Below are positions 43,949 to 51,840 of a stretch of 64,000 bases of DNA, one piece after another. The DNA lies in the NCBI GenBank assembly GCA_030431635.1, contig JAUIIL010000004.1:248001-312000 (forward strand). The letters are read 5' to 3'. Made by a program: the position numbers and the translations under genes. Positions within the stretch are counted from its first letter, which is position 1. The number at the start of each line of letters is the position of its first letter. The stretch is from Bacteriovoracia bacterium. Its GTDB lineage: Bacteria; Bdellovibrionota; Bacteriovoracia; Bacteriovoracales; Bacteriovoracaceae. The notes beneath the pieces were generated by a model. That model was not told the origin of the DNA, did not search any database, and saw only the letters and a list, made by a program, of their open reading frames with translations.

Positions 43949-44413
43949 ATGGAAAAACAACTTTTAAAAAAATGGGGAAAAGTTTTTGAAGATGATCTTA
44001 ATCATCTCATTAACGAATTAGAAGAGTTTGTTGATTTGCCCGCTCTTATTGTTCTAGAAGGTGAAGTTGGTGCTGGGAAAACAACATTTACCAGGCATTT
44101 TTTGAAAAACGAGGGAGGACTCTCTCCCACTTATTCCGTTCTTACTGAAACATCAAATACTTTGCATGCTGATTTTTATCGTTTAGAAAACGCGAGTGAA
44201 ATTTTTGGTCTTGAAATTCCACTTTACCTAGAGGAGAAAGAGTATTTTTTTGTTGAATGGGGAATGAAATATATCAAGGAGCTTTGGAGAGAAATCCCCG
44301 AGGATTTTTCTTGTTATCTTTTAGAGATTGAAATGAACGAAGCCCCTAAAAACTTGAGTGATTCGGGCAAAATTTCTCGGAATTTTTTCTTTCATTCTCT
44401 TACTTTCGATTAA
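43949..44413 (+). CDS. tsaE: tRNA threonylcarbamoyladenosine synthesis ATPase
   Basis: TsaE is the ATPase partner of TsaB/TsaD in making t6A37 in tRNAs that read ANN codons. The 154-residue protein has the P-loop LEGEVGAGKTTFTRHFL, SPTYSVLTE (switch-like region), HADFYRLE and FFVEWGMKYI, all in family order. It starts three bases after nnr and ends the operon. tsaB and tsaD are not in the window. Confidence 0.92.
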   Translation: MEKQLLKKWGKVFEDDLNHLINELEEFVDLPALIVLEGEVGAGKTTFTRHFLKNEGGLSPTYSVLTETSNTLHADFYRLENASEIFGLEIPLYLEEKEYFFVEWGMKYIKELWREIPEDFSCYLLEIEMNEAPKNLSDSGKISRNFFFHSLTFD

Positions 44414-44754
44414 TATTTTCCTTTTTTGTGGAAAATTATTCCGAGTGAAAAACTTTACTCACTTTTTTACATATTGGTTCAAATTGGCACTGGCAATGAA
44501 ATCTCTTCATTTTCCAGAGGTTAAAAAGAGTGCGGTTTCACTATGGCACTAGATGTAAGAATTAATCTTTTTTAAGATAACTTCACAAAAGAAAAAGTTG
44601 ACGAGAATAAGCTAATAAGGTCATACTATTTAGGAGATGTTTTTGGTCTGACAAGGAACACCAAAACATTTCAGAAGGGTATACAAGGAGTGCTTTACCC
44701 ACTCTACGTAGCATTTCTAAAAATTTATTTAGTATTGTGAACGTTAATTGAATT
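44414..44754 (+). promoter_or_regulatory. Promoter and structured leader of the Rrf2 regulator gene
   Basis: No gene is seen here. TTGACG (44598-44603) with a 17-18 base spacer and a weak CATACT is the likely promoter, giving a leader of about 120 bases. The leader can form a hairpin of ATGTTTTTGGT with ACCAAAACAT, then overlapping alternatives GGGTA/TACCC and GAGTG/CACTC around an AAGGAG. Mutually exclusive hairpins suggest leader-mediated control. Upstream of the promoter I see nothing but short A/T runs. Confidence 0.4.
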
Positions 44755-44766
44755 ATGGAGGATGAA

Positions 44767-45357
44767 ATGAGATTAACATCGAAAGGACGTTACGCTGTTC
44801 GAGCCATGCTCGACCTAACTTTTAACTCAAATGGCAACCCTGTCAGGCTTCAAGAAATTTCTACAAGACAAGCGATTTCTTTACACTACTTAGAGCAGTT
44901 GTTTAGAAAACTTAGAACTGGAAAAGTTGTTAAGTCTGTTCGTGGACCAGGCGGTGGTTATGTACTTTCTCGCTCAATGGATGAAATTTCTGTAAGAGAT
45001 ATCCTAGAGTGCGTTGGTGAGAATATTAACCCAGCTAAAGACATTAGTGGAGCACCAAGTTCTGGTGTAGACGCTTCTGCTTATGCCGATGGAGCGAGAG
45101 TTTCTACTGTTGAGTTTAGTTTAACAAGAAATTATTTCAGAAATCTTGGAGTTATTATGCAAGAGTATCTTGCAACGACAACTCTAGGTGATCTATTTAG
45201 AGAAGGAAAAAGTGCTGCTTCAGCTATTACTGCCGAATCTTCATCAGAAGCTTCTTCTGCATTTTCTGCGAACGCTAATAATGCTTCTAGCGACAATGCA
45301 AATGCAAACAGTAATATCTCAGCTATTCGCCCTTCAATTGGAGAAGTGAATCAGTAA
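44767..45357 (+). CDS. Rrf2-family transcriptional regulator, IscR-like without the cluster cysteines
   Basis: From ATG 44767 (GGAGG five bases upstream) this is 196 residues. The winged helix is typical: MRLTSKGRYAVRAMLDLTF, LQEISTRQAISLHYLEQLFRKLRTGKVVKSVRGPGGGYVLSR. In IscR three Cys and a His bind a [2Fe-2S] cluster in the following loop; here that loop (NPAKDISGAPSSGVDASAYA) has none, and the only nearby Cys is in LECVGE. A Ser/Ala/Asn-rich tail of about 40 residues ends the protein. A cysteine desulfurase gene follows, so Fe-S or cysteine control is likely, sensed differently from IscR. Confidence 0.85.
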   Translation: MRLTSKGRYAVRAMLDLTFNSNGNPVRLQEISTRQAISLHYLEQLFRKLRTGKVVKSVRGPGGGYVLSRSMDEISVRDILECVGENINPAKDISGAPSSGVDASAYADGARVSTVEFSLTRNYFRNLGVIMQEYLATTTLGDLFREGKSAASAITAESSSEASSAFSANANNASSDNANANSNISAIRPSIGEVNQ

Positions 45358-45416
45358 TTGATTGATTCTCTGATAACTCACTGGACAACCTCCATAGGTG
45401 AGCATATACATAGCTG

Positions 45417-46505
45417 ATGAATCAAATTTATTGTGATTATAATGCTACATCCCCCTTAGCGGACTCTGTAAAGGAGTACTTAGCGAAGGGGGATTTTTTC
45501 TTTGCTAATCCTTCATCAGTTCATTCCATGGGAAAAGCGGCTGCATTTTCTATTTTTCAAGTATCTGAATACCTCAAAAAGACTTTCTCGCTACCAGAGC
45601 ATGAACTTTTTTACCATTCCGGAGCAACTGAAGGGGTCAATACTGTTTTAAGAAATTTCGATCATCTTTTTTATTTCTCAAGCGATCACCCATGTGTGAC
45701 TGAGCTTTCTTCTGAGCTGGACTCAACAGAGCTAAAAATAGGGGCAAATGGGTTTTTTGATAAAGAAGAAATCATTGAGAAGATAAAGAAGGTAGAGGGT
45801 AGAGTTATTCTCAACTTTACTTGGGTTCACAATGAGACAGGAATTGTGTGGGATCTTTCTACGGCCCAAGAGATTAAAGAGCGAACAGGATGTTTTATTC
45901 ATGTTGATGCTGCTCAAGTTATTGGTAAAGTGAGAAACTTCACAAAATTAAATTCTTTTTTGGATTTTTATACTTTCTCTGCTCATAAATTTGGGGCGAT
46001 GAAAGCAGTGGGATTTACTTTCTACAATAAACACTCTTCTTTAAGACCTCTACTTTTTGGGGGAGGTCAGCAAAAAAATCTTCGCTCTGGAACTTTGAAT
46101 GCTCCTGGAATAAAAAGCATAGAACTAGCGCTCACTGAAGTGATCGAGCACTTTAATCCCGAAGAGATTGAGAGAAAGAAGAATTTTATCGAGAGAGAGT
46201 TGAAAGCTCTCTCCAAAGAAGAAATTGTTATTTTAGGGGAAGGCTCTTCTAGGAACTTAAATACGATTAACTTTCTTTTCAAAAAAGAGAAGGCCGACAT
46301 TGTCTTAAGTGCTCTTGATATGAACGGTATTGCAGCTGGTTCAGGTTCTGCTTGCTCGTCAGCGTCTGTGAAAAAAAGCCAAACCCTGATAGATATGGGG
46401 TATGAGAAGTTTGCTCACCATGGAATTAGGATTTCTTTTGGGGCCAATTTTGATGAAATCTTGATTGCCGAGCGTCTCAAAAAAACCTTTGCCTCTCTAC
46501 TCTAA
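45417..46505 (+). CDS. Cysteine desulfurase (IscS/NifS type)
   Basis: A 362-residue PLP enzyme releasing sulfur from cysteine for Fe-S clusters and tRNA thiolation. It shows YCDYNATSPLADSVKEYL, the HSGATEGVN loop, HNETGIVWDL, HVDAAQVIGKV, the PLP lysine (Lys191) in FSAHKFGAMKAVG, and the mobile persulfide Cys313 in GSGSACSSAS. These fit group I desulfurases. No iscU, iscA or hsc genes follow. It lies 60 bases after the Rrf2 regulator gene, which may control it. Confidence 0.92.
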   Translation: MNQIYCDYNATSPLADSVKEYLAKGDFFFANPSSVHSMGKAAAFSIFQVSEYLKKTFSLPEHELFYHSGATEGVNTVLRNFDHLFYFSSDHPCVTELSSELDSTELKIGANGFFDKEEIIEKIKKVEGRVILNFTWVHNETGIVWDLSTAQEIKERTGCFIHVDAAQVIGKVRNFTKLNSFLDFYTFSAHKFGAMKAVGFTFYNKHSSLRPLLFGGGQQKNLRSGTLNAPGIKSIELALTEVIEHFNPEEIERKKNFIERELKALSKEEIVILGEGSSRNLNTINFLFKKEKADIVLSALDMNGIAAGSGSACSSASVKKSQTLIDMGYEKFAHHGIRISFGANFDEILIAERLKKTFASLL

Positions 46506-46549
46506 AGCGTATCCTTGAAGAGAAAAGTTAATTAAGCTATGATTCTTCT

Positions 46550-47335
46550 ATGCTTAAAAAATACGTTTTTCTTTTCTTTTTATTTTCCTGTTCAAGTTTA
46601 AAACTACCACAAACTCAAGTGACTTATATTCATGGGGCCCATTTCAATTCTAAGTCCTGGAATGAGCTCAGAGATGAACTTGGGATAAAAAACTCAGTTG
46701 CAGTGAACCTCCCTGGTCGAGGAAACTTAGAGGACTACTCTTTTATTGATCTTAATCTCATGTCTTTGTCTCTGTGTGATCAGCTGTCTCTTTATGAAGC
46801 GGAACATGTTCTTATCGCACACTCTCAAGCAGGAGCAGTTGTTAATAATATGTTAAGTCTCTGTCCTTCTTTGAAAATAAAAAAGATTATCTACGTGAGT
46901 GCTGTCATTCCTTTTCCTGGGGAGAAACCTTTCGATCTGCTTTCAAAAGCAGATGAGAGAAATTATTTTCAAAGCGTAAAACTGAATAAGAAGAAAAAAC
47001 TTTTAGAAGTAAATGATCATGAGAAGTTTTTAGAGTTTTTTGCTCCTGAAGCTTTAGAAGAAAAGGACTTAAGAGAAGAGGTGCTAAAAAGCTTAACTAG
47101 TGAGCCGGCCAATATTTCTCAAGACCTTGTTCAGTATAGTCTTTCCGTCTTAAACTCTATTAAGAAATATTATGTCTTTACCACCCAAGATAAAATCGTC
47201 TCATTGGAATCTCAGAAAAAAACGGCCAGTCGTTTTCGTTTCGAAAAAACATTTCAAATTGAGTCCGGGCATTTACCTATGATAACTCATACAGATAGGC
47301 TTGAGGATATTATCGAAGAGATCTTAAAAAACTAA
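46550..47335 (+). CDS. Alpha/beta-hydrolase lipoprotein
   Basis: A 261-residue protein with a lipoprotein signal (VFLFFLFSC, lipid Cys near 14). The fold is alpha/beta hydrolase: YIHGAHFNSKSW (oxyanion region), nucleophile Ser in LIAHSQAGAVV, Asp in FTTQDKIVSLES and His in IESGHLPMITH, so the triad is complete. It resembles small esterase/lipase proteins of the RsbQ/salicylate-esterase style group. Substrate is unknown. A strong terminator follows 13 bases after the stop. Confidence 0.82.
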   Translation: MLKKYVFLFFLFSCSSLKLPQTQVTYIHGAHFNSKSWNELRDELGIKNSVAVNLPGRGNLEDYSFIDLNLMSLSLCDQLSLYEAEHVLIAHSQAGAVVNNMLSLCPSLKIKKIIYVSAVIPFPGEKPFDLLSKADERNYFQSVKLNKKKKLLEVNDHEKFLEFFAPEALEEKDLREEVLKSLTSEPANISQDLVQYSLSVLNSIKKYYVFTTQDKIVSLESQKKTASRFRFEKTFQIESGHLPMITHTDRLEDIIEEILKN

Positions 47336-47347
47336 GAGCGCATAGAC

Positions 47348-47375
47348 AAAAAGGCCATTGGCGATGGCCTTTTTT
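47348..47375 (+). terminator. Intrinsic terminator after the hydrolase gene
   Basis: AAAAAGGCCAT and ATGGCCTTTTTT flank the loop TGGCG. It separates the hydrolase gene from the RNA unit that follows. Confidence 0.9.
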
Positions 47376-47401
47376 GCACCATCAGGTCCCAAAAGGCATT
47401 T

Positions 47402-47466
47402 TGTCACCGACTTCTTTGCTGTGATTTTAAGGGGTTAGTGAATATTAAACTTGGCATGTGGCCTGC
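47402..47466 (+). promoter_or_regulatory. Sigma-54-type promoter and upstream dyad of RNA copy 1
   Basis: TGGCATGTGGCCTGCT (47452-47467) has GG and GC ten bases apart, two mismatches to the -24/-12 consensus. A dyad TCAC-N13-GTGA (47404-47424) lies centred about 39 bases upstream of the GG, a plausible activator site. Expected start near 47478. Confidence 0.65.
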
Positions 47467-47477
47467 TTATTAGTGTG

Positions 47478-47652
47478 GTAAGCAAGGCCAGAAGAGTAAA
47501 ATAATATTTGCTCTGGTCCGGGTTAAAGGAAAAAAGCTTTCTCACCCATCCACAAACTGGCCAACACCGAGTCATTTTGAATGAAAGGACTCTCCCACAC
47601 CCCATCACACACACATCTTAGAAAACTTTTTTATCTCCGGACCAGAGCAAAA
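47478..47652 (+). ncRNA. Structured RNA, copy 1 of a tandem pair, unrecognised family
   Basis: About 175 bases. A perfect 15-bp closing stem pairs 47507-47521 with 47637-47651. Next, 47532-47544 pairs with 47621-47633 at 12 of 13 positions by eye. An inner hairpin pairs GAGTC (47569-47573) with GACTC (47588-47592) and TTTT with GAAA around a GAAT loop. Between these lie C-rich unpaired strands (CTCACCCATC 47541-47550 and CTCTCCCACACCCC from 47590). GGCCAG (47486-47491), outside the stem, can pair with CTGGCC (47557-47562), a possible pseudoknot. No open reading frame is plausible. It may act like Qrr or CrcZ RNAs (also sigma-54 dependent), or be a 6S-like rod; I cannot place it. Confidence 0.75.
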
Positions 47653-47725
47653 ATTTTCTTCGTTTTTCAATGTAAAAGTTCCAATTTGACTCCCATTTTT
47701 TCCCAAAAAAAGACCAGTGTCTTTT

Positions 47726-47791
47726 TGTCACCGAGTCATTTAGTGTGATTTTAATAGGTTAAAAAGTATTTAAATTGGCACAGACCTTGCT
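47726..47791 (+). promoter_or_regulatory. Perfect sigma-54 promoter and upstream dyad of RNA copy 2
   Basis: TGGCACAGACCTTGCT (47776-47791) matches TGGCAC-N5-TTGCW exactly. The dyad TCAC-N13-GTGA (47728-47748) is at the same distance as in copy 1. Expected start near 47802. An inverted repeat GACCTTG (47783-47789) / CAAGGTC (47806-47812) overlaps the -12 element. Confidence 0.75.
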
Positions 47792-47801
47792 TTATATAAA
47801 G

Positions 47802-47973
47802 GTAACAAGGTCAGGAAGAGTATAAGTATTTGCTCTGGCCCGGGATAAGAAGATAGAGTTTTCTCACCCATCTACAACCTGACTAACCCCGAGTCATCTC
47901 GAAGGAGAGGACTCTCCCAAATCCTATCACCATTCATTTCTTGAAAGTTTTACTTCTTCGGGTCAGAGCAAAC
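47802..47973 (+). ncRNA. Structured RNA, copy 2 of a tandem pair, unrecognised family
   Basis: The closing stem pairs 47829-47842 with 47959-47972 (14 pairs, one G-U). AAGAAG then pairs with CTTCTT inside it. The inner hairpin pairs GAGTC (47891-47895) with GACTC (47910-47914) and TCTC with GAGA around GAAG. Compared with copy 1, the hairpin has U-A and U-G replaced by C-G pairs, and the closing stem has U-A replaced by C-G. The outer GGTCAG (47809-47814) still matches CTGACT (47879-47884). CTCACCCATC (47863-47872) is identical in both copies. The RNA ends 14 bases before the stop of a convergent lipoprotein gene, and I see no T-rich terminator. Confidence 0.75.
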
Positions 47974-47986
47974 TTATTTATTAAGC

Positions 47987-48772
47987 TTAGTCTCTTCTAA
48001 AAAGATTTCGAGGAAAGATTTTATCTTTTTTGTTTTCAATGAGCATCTCGTCCGGAGCACCAACACAGCCGGGGAGTTGGGTTGAAGATTCATAGCTCAC
48101 TTCAACAATATTATTAACTGGAATCCAATCTCCAAAGATTTCCTTCTTATCAGAGTTATACAGAGCAAGTTCAACTTGATAACGTCCCATGAGTTTTAAT
48201 CCTCCATTAAAATCTGGAGGAACAATTTTGTTAATTTCAGCAGGTCTATTGAGGGGGCGAGGTTTATCAGTTGTCAGAGAGTAATTACCAAAATCTCTAG
48301 GGATTATCTTAATATCATCAATGAGGAGGTTGTGGTTATAAGCAGGACAGTTGAAGTTTCTTAGGTTCGCCGAAATCATGGCCGCATAGTTAATTCTAAA
48401 AGAGATACTTTTCGTCTTAATAAAAGATTTTCCAAGACGAATATGTTGAGAGAAAAAAGGAGTATAGCTGTAACCAATATCTTCTCTACTGGCCCCACTA
48501 ACTCTGCGCACTCTCATAAGCCATGAGTTAACATGAAATTTTCGAGATAATGCTTCAGCCGACTCTTCTTTGATGGGATTAAGGCCAACTTCAACGAGGA
48601 AGCCTCTGGAAACTTCTTGAGTTCTAGATGGCCCAACTTTAATCTCTAAAATATCTGCTCTAATAATTTCAGCTTTGACATTATCAATAGTTGCTAATGA
48701 GTCGTTATCAGTAAAACCCGCGTATTTTTGGCACGACAAAAGAGTAAATAAAACAAGGAAAATAAGCTTCAT
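47987..48772 (-). CDS. Predicted lipoprotein, unknown function
   Basis: A 261-residue protein with a lipoprotein signal (IFLVLFTLLSC, lipid Cys near 14). The mature part is beta-rich, with LEIKVGPSR, FLVEVGLNPIKEE and GGLKLMGRYQVELALYN as strand-like segments and two further cysteines (NCPAYN, PGCVGAP). I recognise no family. It is transcribed towards the RNA pair and ends just beyond copy 2. Confidence 0.65.
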   Translation of the reverse strand: MKLIFLVLFTLLSCQKYAGFTDNDSLATIDNVKAEIIRADILEIKVGPSRTQEVSRGFLVEVGLNPIKEESAEALSRKFHVNSWLMRVRRVSGASREDIGYSYTPFFSQHIRLGKSFIKTKSISFRINYAAMISANLRNFNCPAYNHNLLIDDIKIIPRDFGNYSLTTDKPRPLNRPAEINKIVPPDFNGGLKLMGRYQVELALYNSDKKEIFGDWIPVNNIVEVSYESSTQLPGCVGAPDEMLIENKKDKIFPRNLFRRD

Positions 48773-48820
48773 GTGCTTATTATGACATAGAGAGCTAATT
48801 GAGGGAAGAGAGTGAACTAA

Positions 48821-49453
48821 TTACTCAATATCGTGGACATTAATATCAGCAGCAATTCTGACGCCATTAACGACTTCAACCGACTCCTTAATAAAGGCGA
48901 ATTTGATAGGCTCTAGCCCTTTAAAACTCTCACCAAAAGAGACTGTTATTGTTTTAGGGATAAAATCTGTCAGAGAGGTTAAGTAGTAGTTTTCCGGGAG
49001 ATCGAGGTTTGGAGTGATTTCTTCTTGCTCATCTATTTCTTGAAAAACATTGTCTCCAACGGGGGATGGAGCGGTATTTTTCACAATCAGGGCCCCTTGA
49101 ACTCTATCTTGAGGGAGATCCTTAGTGTTTTTCCAGGTATTGACGTTGAAAAAATCTAAGTGAAAGGTGGACTCACCGTATTTGAGTTTTCTAGGCAAAA
49201 GTAGCTTATAGAGAAACTTTCTTGTTGTCTCATCTTTGGCCTTTCTGGCCAATTTTTCGGCCAAATAGCTGTCTTGAAGTCTTATAATGTAATGTCCAGC
49301 CTTTTTCGTAGAGCGAAAAAGAAGGTACTGAAAAGCAATACTAAAGAGTGTGAAGAGCTTCTGTTGATTAAGCTGGATATGTTGATGCTCAGTTTCCACC
49401 AAAGTTTTAACAGCTTCATAGAGGTGTTCGCGTGAAATGTCTTTTTTTCCCAT
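48821..49453 (-). CDS. Unknown protein, divergent from fusA
   Basis: I place the start at ATG 49453 (MGKKDISREHLYE), giving 210 residues; the frame stays open further upstream but there crosses the fusA promoter. The first half is helical (LYEAVKTLVETEHQHIQLNQQKLFTLF, then basic RKAKDETTRKFLYKLLLPRKL), the second half beta-like with an acidic linker and NYYLTSLTDFIPKTITVSFG. There is no signal peptide. Family and role are unknown. Confidence 0.6.
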   Translation of the reverse strand: MGKKDISREHLYEAVKTLVETEHQHIQLNQQKLFTLFSIAFQYLLFRSTKKAGHYIIRLQDSYLAEKLARKAKDETTRKFLYKLLLPRKLKYGESTFHLDFFNVNTWKNTKDLPQDRVQGALIVKNTAPSPVGDNVFQEIDEQEEITPNLDLPENYYLTSLTDFIPKTITVSFGESFKGLEPIKFAFIKESVEVVNGVRIAADINVHDIE

Positions 49454-49534
49454 AAGCTCACTTATATTATTCAAGTGAAAAACTTTGGCAAGAATTTTAA
49501 AGCTATTTTTTGCAATATTTATAAGGAGTAAGCG

Positions 49535-49563
49535 TTGACTCTGGCGTGTAATTCTTCTATGAT
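49535..49563 (+). promoter_or_regulatory. Sigma-70 promoter of fusA
   Basis: TTGACT (49535-49540), exactly 17 bases, then TATGAT (49558-49563). The start would be near 49570, giving a leader of about 50 bases. This is the best sigma-70 promoter in the window, as expected for a highly expressed gene. Confidence 0.75.
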
Positions 49564-49621
49564 GCGATGGTAAATTGCAACAAATTTTGATGACAATCAC
49601 ACTTAAACCAGTGGAGTAGAA

Positions 49622-51787
49622 ATGAGCAAAGATCTTGCGAAAACTAGAAATATTGGGATTTCGGCCCATATTGATTCTGGTAAAACAACCCTAACCGAAA
49701 GAATCCTTTTTTACTGTGACAAAATTCACAAGATTGAAGATGTCCGTGGTGGTGGAGATGGCGCCAAGATGGACCACATGGAACTTGAAAAAGAAAAAGG
49801 GATTACAATTACTTCAGCTGCAACTACTGTTCACTGGAAAGGTTCTCAGAATGATGGGATTACATTTGCTGAAGGCGGCGGAAAAGATATCAAAATTAAT
49901 ATTATCGATACTCCGGGACACGTTGACTTTACTGTAGAAGTTGAGAGATCTCTTCGTGTTCTTGATGGTGCGATTCTTGTTCTTTGCTCTGTTGCTGGTG
50001 TTCAGTCTCAGTCAATTACTGTTGATAGACAAATGAGAAGATATAGAGTTCCTCGTCTTGCTTTCCTTAACAAAATGGACAGAATGGGGGCCAATCCTTT
50101 TAATGGTGTTAAAGCATTAAGAGAAAAATTGAATCATAATGCTGTTCTTATGCAGCTTCCAATTGGTTCAGAAGACCAGTTCTCTGGAGTTATCGACCTT
50201 ATTACAAAGAAAGCGTACTATTTTGACGGAGATAACGGAGAGAAAGTTCGCATTGAAGACGTTCCGGCTGATATGGCCGATCAAGTAGAAGAGCACAGAG
50301 AAGCGATGTTAGATGCTGTTTCTGAGTTTGATGATACCTTAATGGAAAAACTGCTTGAAGGTGAAGAGCCAACAGAAGAAGAAATCCACAACGCAGTAAG
50401 AATTGGTGTTAACACTTTAAAACTAACTCCGGTTTATATGGGGTCAGCTTTCAAAAACAAAGGTGTTCAGACTTTAATTGATGCTGTTTCAAGATACCTT
50501 CCTTCTCCGCTTTCTTGTGAAGCTCCTACAGCGAAAAAAGATGTAGATGGTAAAGAAGAAGTCATGAAGCTTGAACCTAAAGACGATCTACCACTTGTTG
50601 CGATGGCGTTTAAAATTACTGATGAGCAGTTTGGTCAGCTTACTTATACGAGAATTTATCAAGGGACTCTCAATAAAGGTGATACGATTTTTAACACACG
50701 TACAAAGAAGAAAGTACGTGCTGGACGTCTTGTTCGTATGAACTCAGATGACAGAGATAATATTGATTCTGCTGGAGCAGGGGACATCATCGCTATGGTT
50801 GGTGTTGACTGTGCTTCAGGGGATACTTTTGTTGGAAACGATAATTACCTCAATGTTTCTTGTGAAGGAATCCACGTTCCAATTCCAGTTATCGAGCTTT
50901 CTGTTAAGGCCAAAGATAAAGATGCTCAAGCTCGTATGAGTAAAGGTCTTGCTCGTTTCCGTAAGGAAGACCCGACTTTTCATGTTTACACAGATGAAGA
51001 ATCAGGTGAAACAAGAATCGCAGGTATGGGTGAGCTTCACCTTGAAATCTATGTTGAGCGTTTAAAGCGTGAGTATAAGGCTGAAGTTGAAGTAGGTGCT
51101 CCACAGGTTAACTACCGTGAGACAATTAGAACTGAAGCGAAATATGATTATACTCATAAGAAGCAAACTGGTGGTTCTGGTCAGTTTGGTCAGGTTGTTG
51201 GGTTTATTAGACCACTTGCTGAAGATAAAAAAGAGCGTGAAGACCAAGTTTTTGCTTTCAACAATAACATCAAAGGTGGATCGATCCCTGGTGAATTTAT
51301 TGGAGCTTGTGAAAAAGGTTTCCAAGACGTTATGGATAAAGGACCTCTTGCGGCCTTCCCAGTTATTAACGTAGAGGTTGATCTTAACGATGGTAAGCAC
51401 CACGATGTTGACTCTTCAGATATGGCCTTTAGAATTGCTTCTCGTCAAGCAATGAGACAAGCGATTAAAGCAGCTAGTCCAGTTCTTCTTGAGCCTTATA
51501 TGAAAGTTGAAGTTGAAACTCCTGATGAGTACCAAGGGTTTGTTATTGGTGACCTTTCTTCACGTCGTGGAATTATTCAAGGTTCAGAGGCCAATGATAA
51601 CGGAGATGCTATCATTAACGCTCTTGTTCCTTTGAGTGAAATGTTTGGTTACGCTACTGAGCTTCGTTCAGGTACAGCTGGAAAAGCTGGATATACAATG
51701 GAATTTGCTGAATACAAAGAGTGTCCATCAAATATCCAAGAACAAGTAATGAAAGAGCGTGCTGAAAAACTTGCTGCTGAAGAATAA
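49622..51787 (+). CDS. fusA: Elongation factor G
   Basis: EF-G drives ribosomal translocation with GTP. The 721-residue protein has all five domains; the G motifs are AHIDSGKTT, the [12 protein letters not shown] switch, [12 protein letters not shown] and GSAFKNKG. Two traits are unusual: Ser in AHIDSGKT, where most bacterial EF-G has Ala, and about 15 extra residues ([15 protein letters not shown]) just before DTPGH. Both are seen in some non-canonical EF-G lineages. It stands alone, not in a str operon with rpsL, rpsG and tuf, so a second EF-G elsewhere is possible. Confidence 0.94.
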   Translation: MSKDLAKTRNIGISAHIDSGKTTLTERILFYCDKIHKIEDVRGGGDGAKMDHMELEKEKGITITSAATTVHWKGSQNDGITFAEGGGKDIKINIIDTPGHVDFTVEVERSLRVLDGAILVLCSVAGVQSQSITVDRQMRRYRVPRLAFLNKMDRMGANPFNGVKALREKLNHNAVLMQLPIGSEDQFSGVIDLITKKAYYFDGDNGEKVRIEDVPADMADQVEEHREAMLDAVSEFDDTLMEKLLEGEEPTEEEIHNAVRIGVNTLKLTPVYMGSAFKNKGVQTLIDAVSRYLPSPLSCEAPTAKKDVDGKEEVMKLEPKDDLPLVAMAFKITDEQFGQLTYTRIYQGTLNKGDTIFNTRTKKKVRAGRLVRMNSDDRDNIDSAGAGDIIAMVGVDCASGDTFVGNDNYLNVSCEGIHVPIPVIELSVKAKDKDAQARMSKGLARFRKEDPTFHVYTDEESGETRIAGMGELHLEIYVERLKREYKAEVEVGAPQVNYRETIRTEAKYDYTHKKQTGGSGQFGQVVGFIRPLAEDKKEREDQVFAFNNNIKGGSIPGEFIGACEKGFQDVMDKGPLAAFPVINVEVDLNDGKHHDVDSSDMAFRIASRQAMRQAIKAASPVLLEPYMKVEVETPDEYQGFVIGDLSSRRGIIQGSEANDNGDAIINALVPLSEMFGYATELRSGTAGKAGYTMEFAEYKECPSNIQEQVMKERAEKLAAEE

Positions 51788-51810
51788 GAATTAAGAACAT
51801 TGATAAAATA

Positions 51811-51840
51811 AAAGGCCCTGTTTGAAACGGGGCTTTTTTT
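51811..51840 (+). terminator. Intrinsic terminator after fusA
   Basis: AAAGGCCCTG pairs with CGGGGCTTTT (one or two G-T pairs) around TTTGAAA, followed by a T-run. It touches the stop of the convergent barrel-protein gene. Confidence 0.85.

Larger units (their letters stand above)
47402..47973 (+). repeat. Tandem duplication of a promoter-plus-RNA unit, period 324 bases
   Basis: Two diverged copies align over their whole length: an upstream dyad (TGTCACCGA...GTGATTTTAA), a -24/-12 promoter, and a structured RNA. Matching landmarks are 324 bases apart at the dyad and promoter (47452 and 47776). Differences often preserve base pairing. Confidence 0.85.

Noticed and set aside
44481-44497. Sigma-54 promoter at TTGGCACTGGCAATG
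   Set aside because: The -24 half matches but the -12 GC is missing at the required spacing.
47478-47973. 6S RNA as identity of the RNA pair
   Set aside because: The rod with a central bubble is similar, but the bubble is C-rich on both strands, the sequence shows no 6S landmarks I know, and a sigma-54 promoter would be unusual. It is kept only as an alternative.
47478-47973. c-di-GMP riboswitch-type RNA (as reported massively expressed in Bdellovibrio)
   Set aside because: The conserved GEMM bases (such as the GCAAACC and GACGCAAAGCC segments) are absent in both copies.
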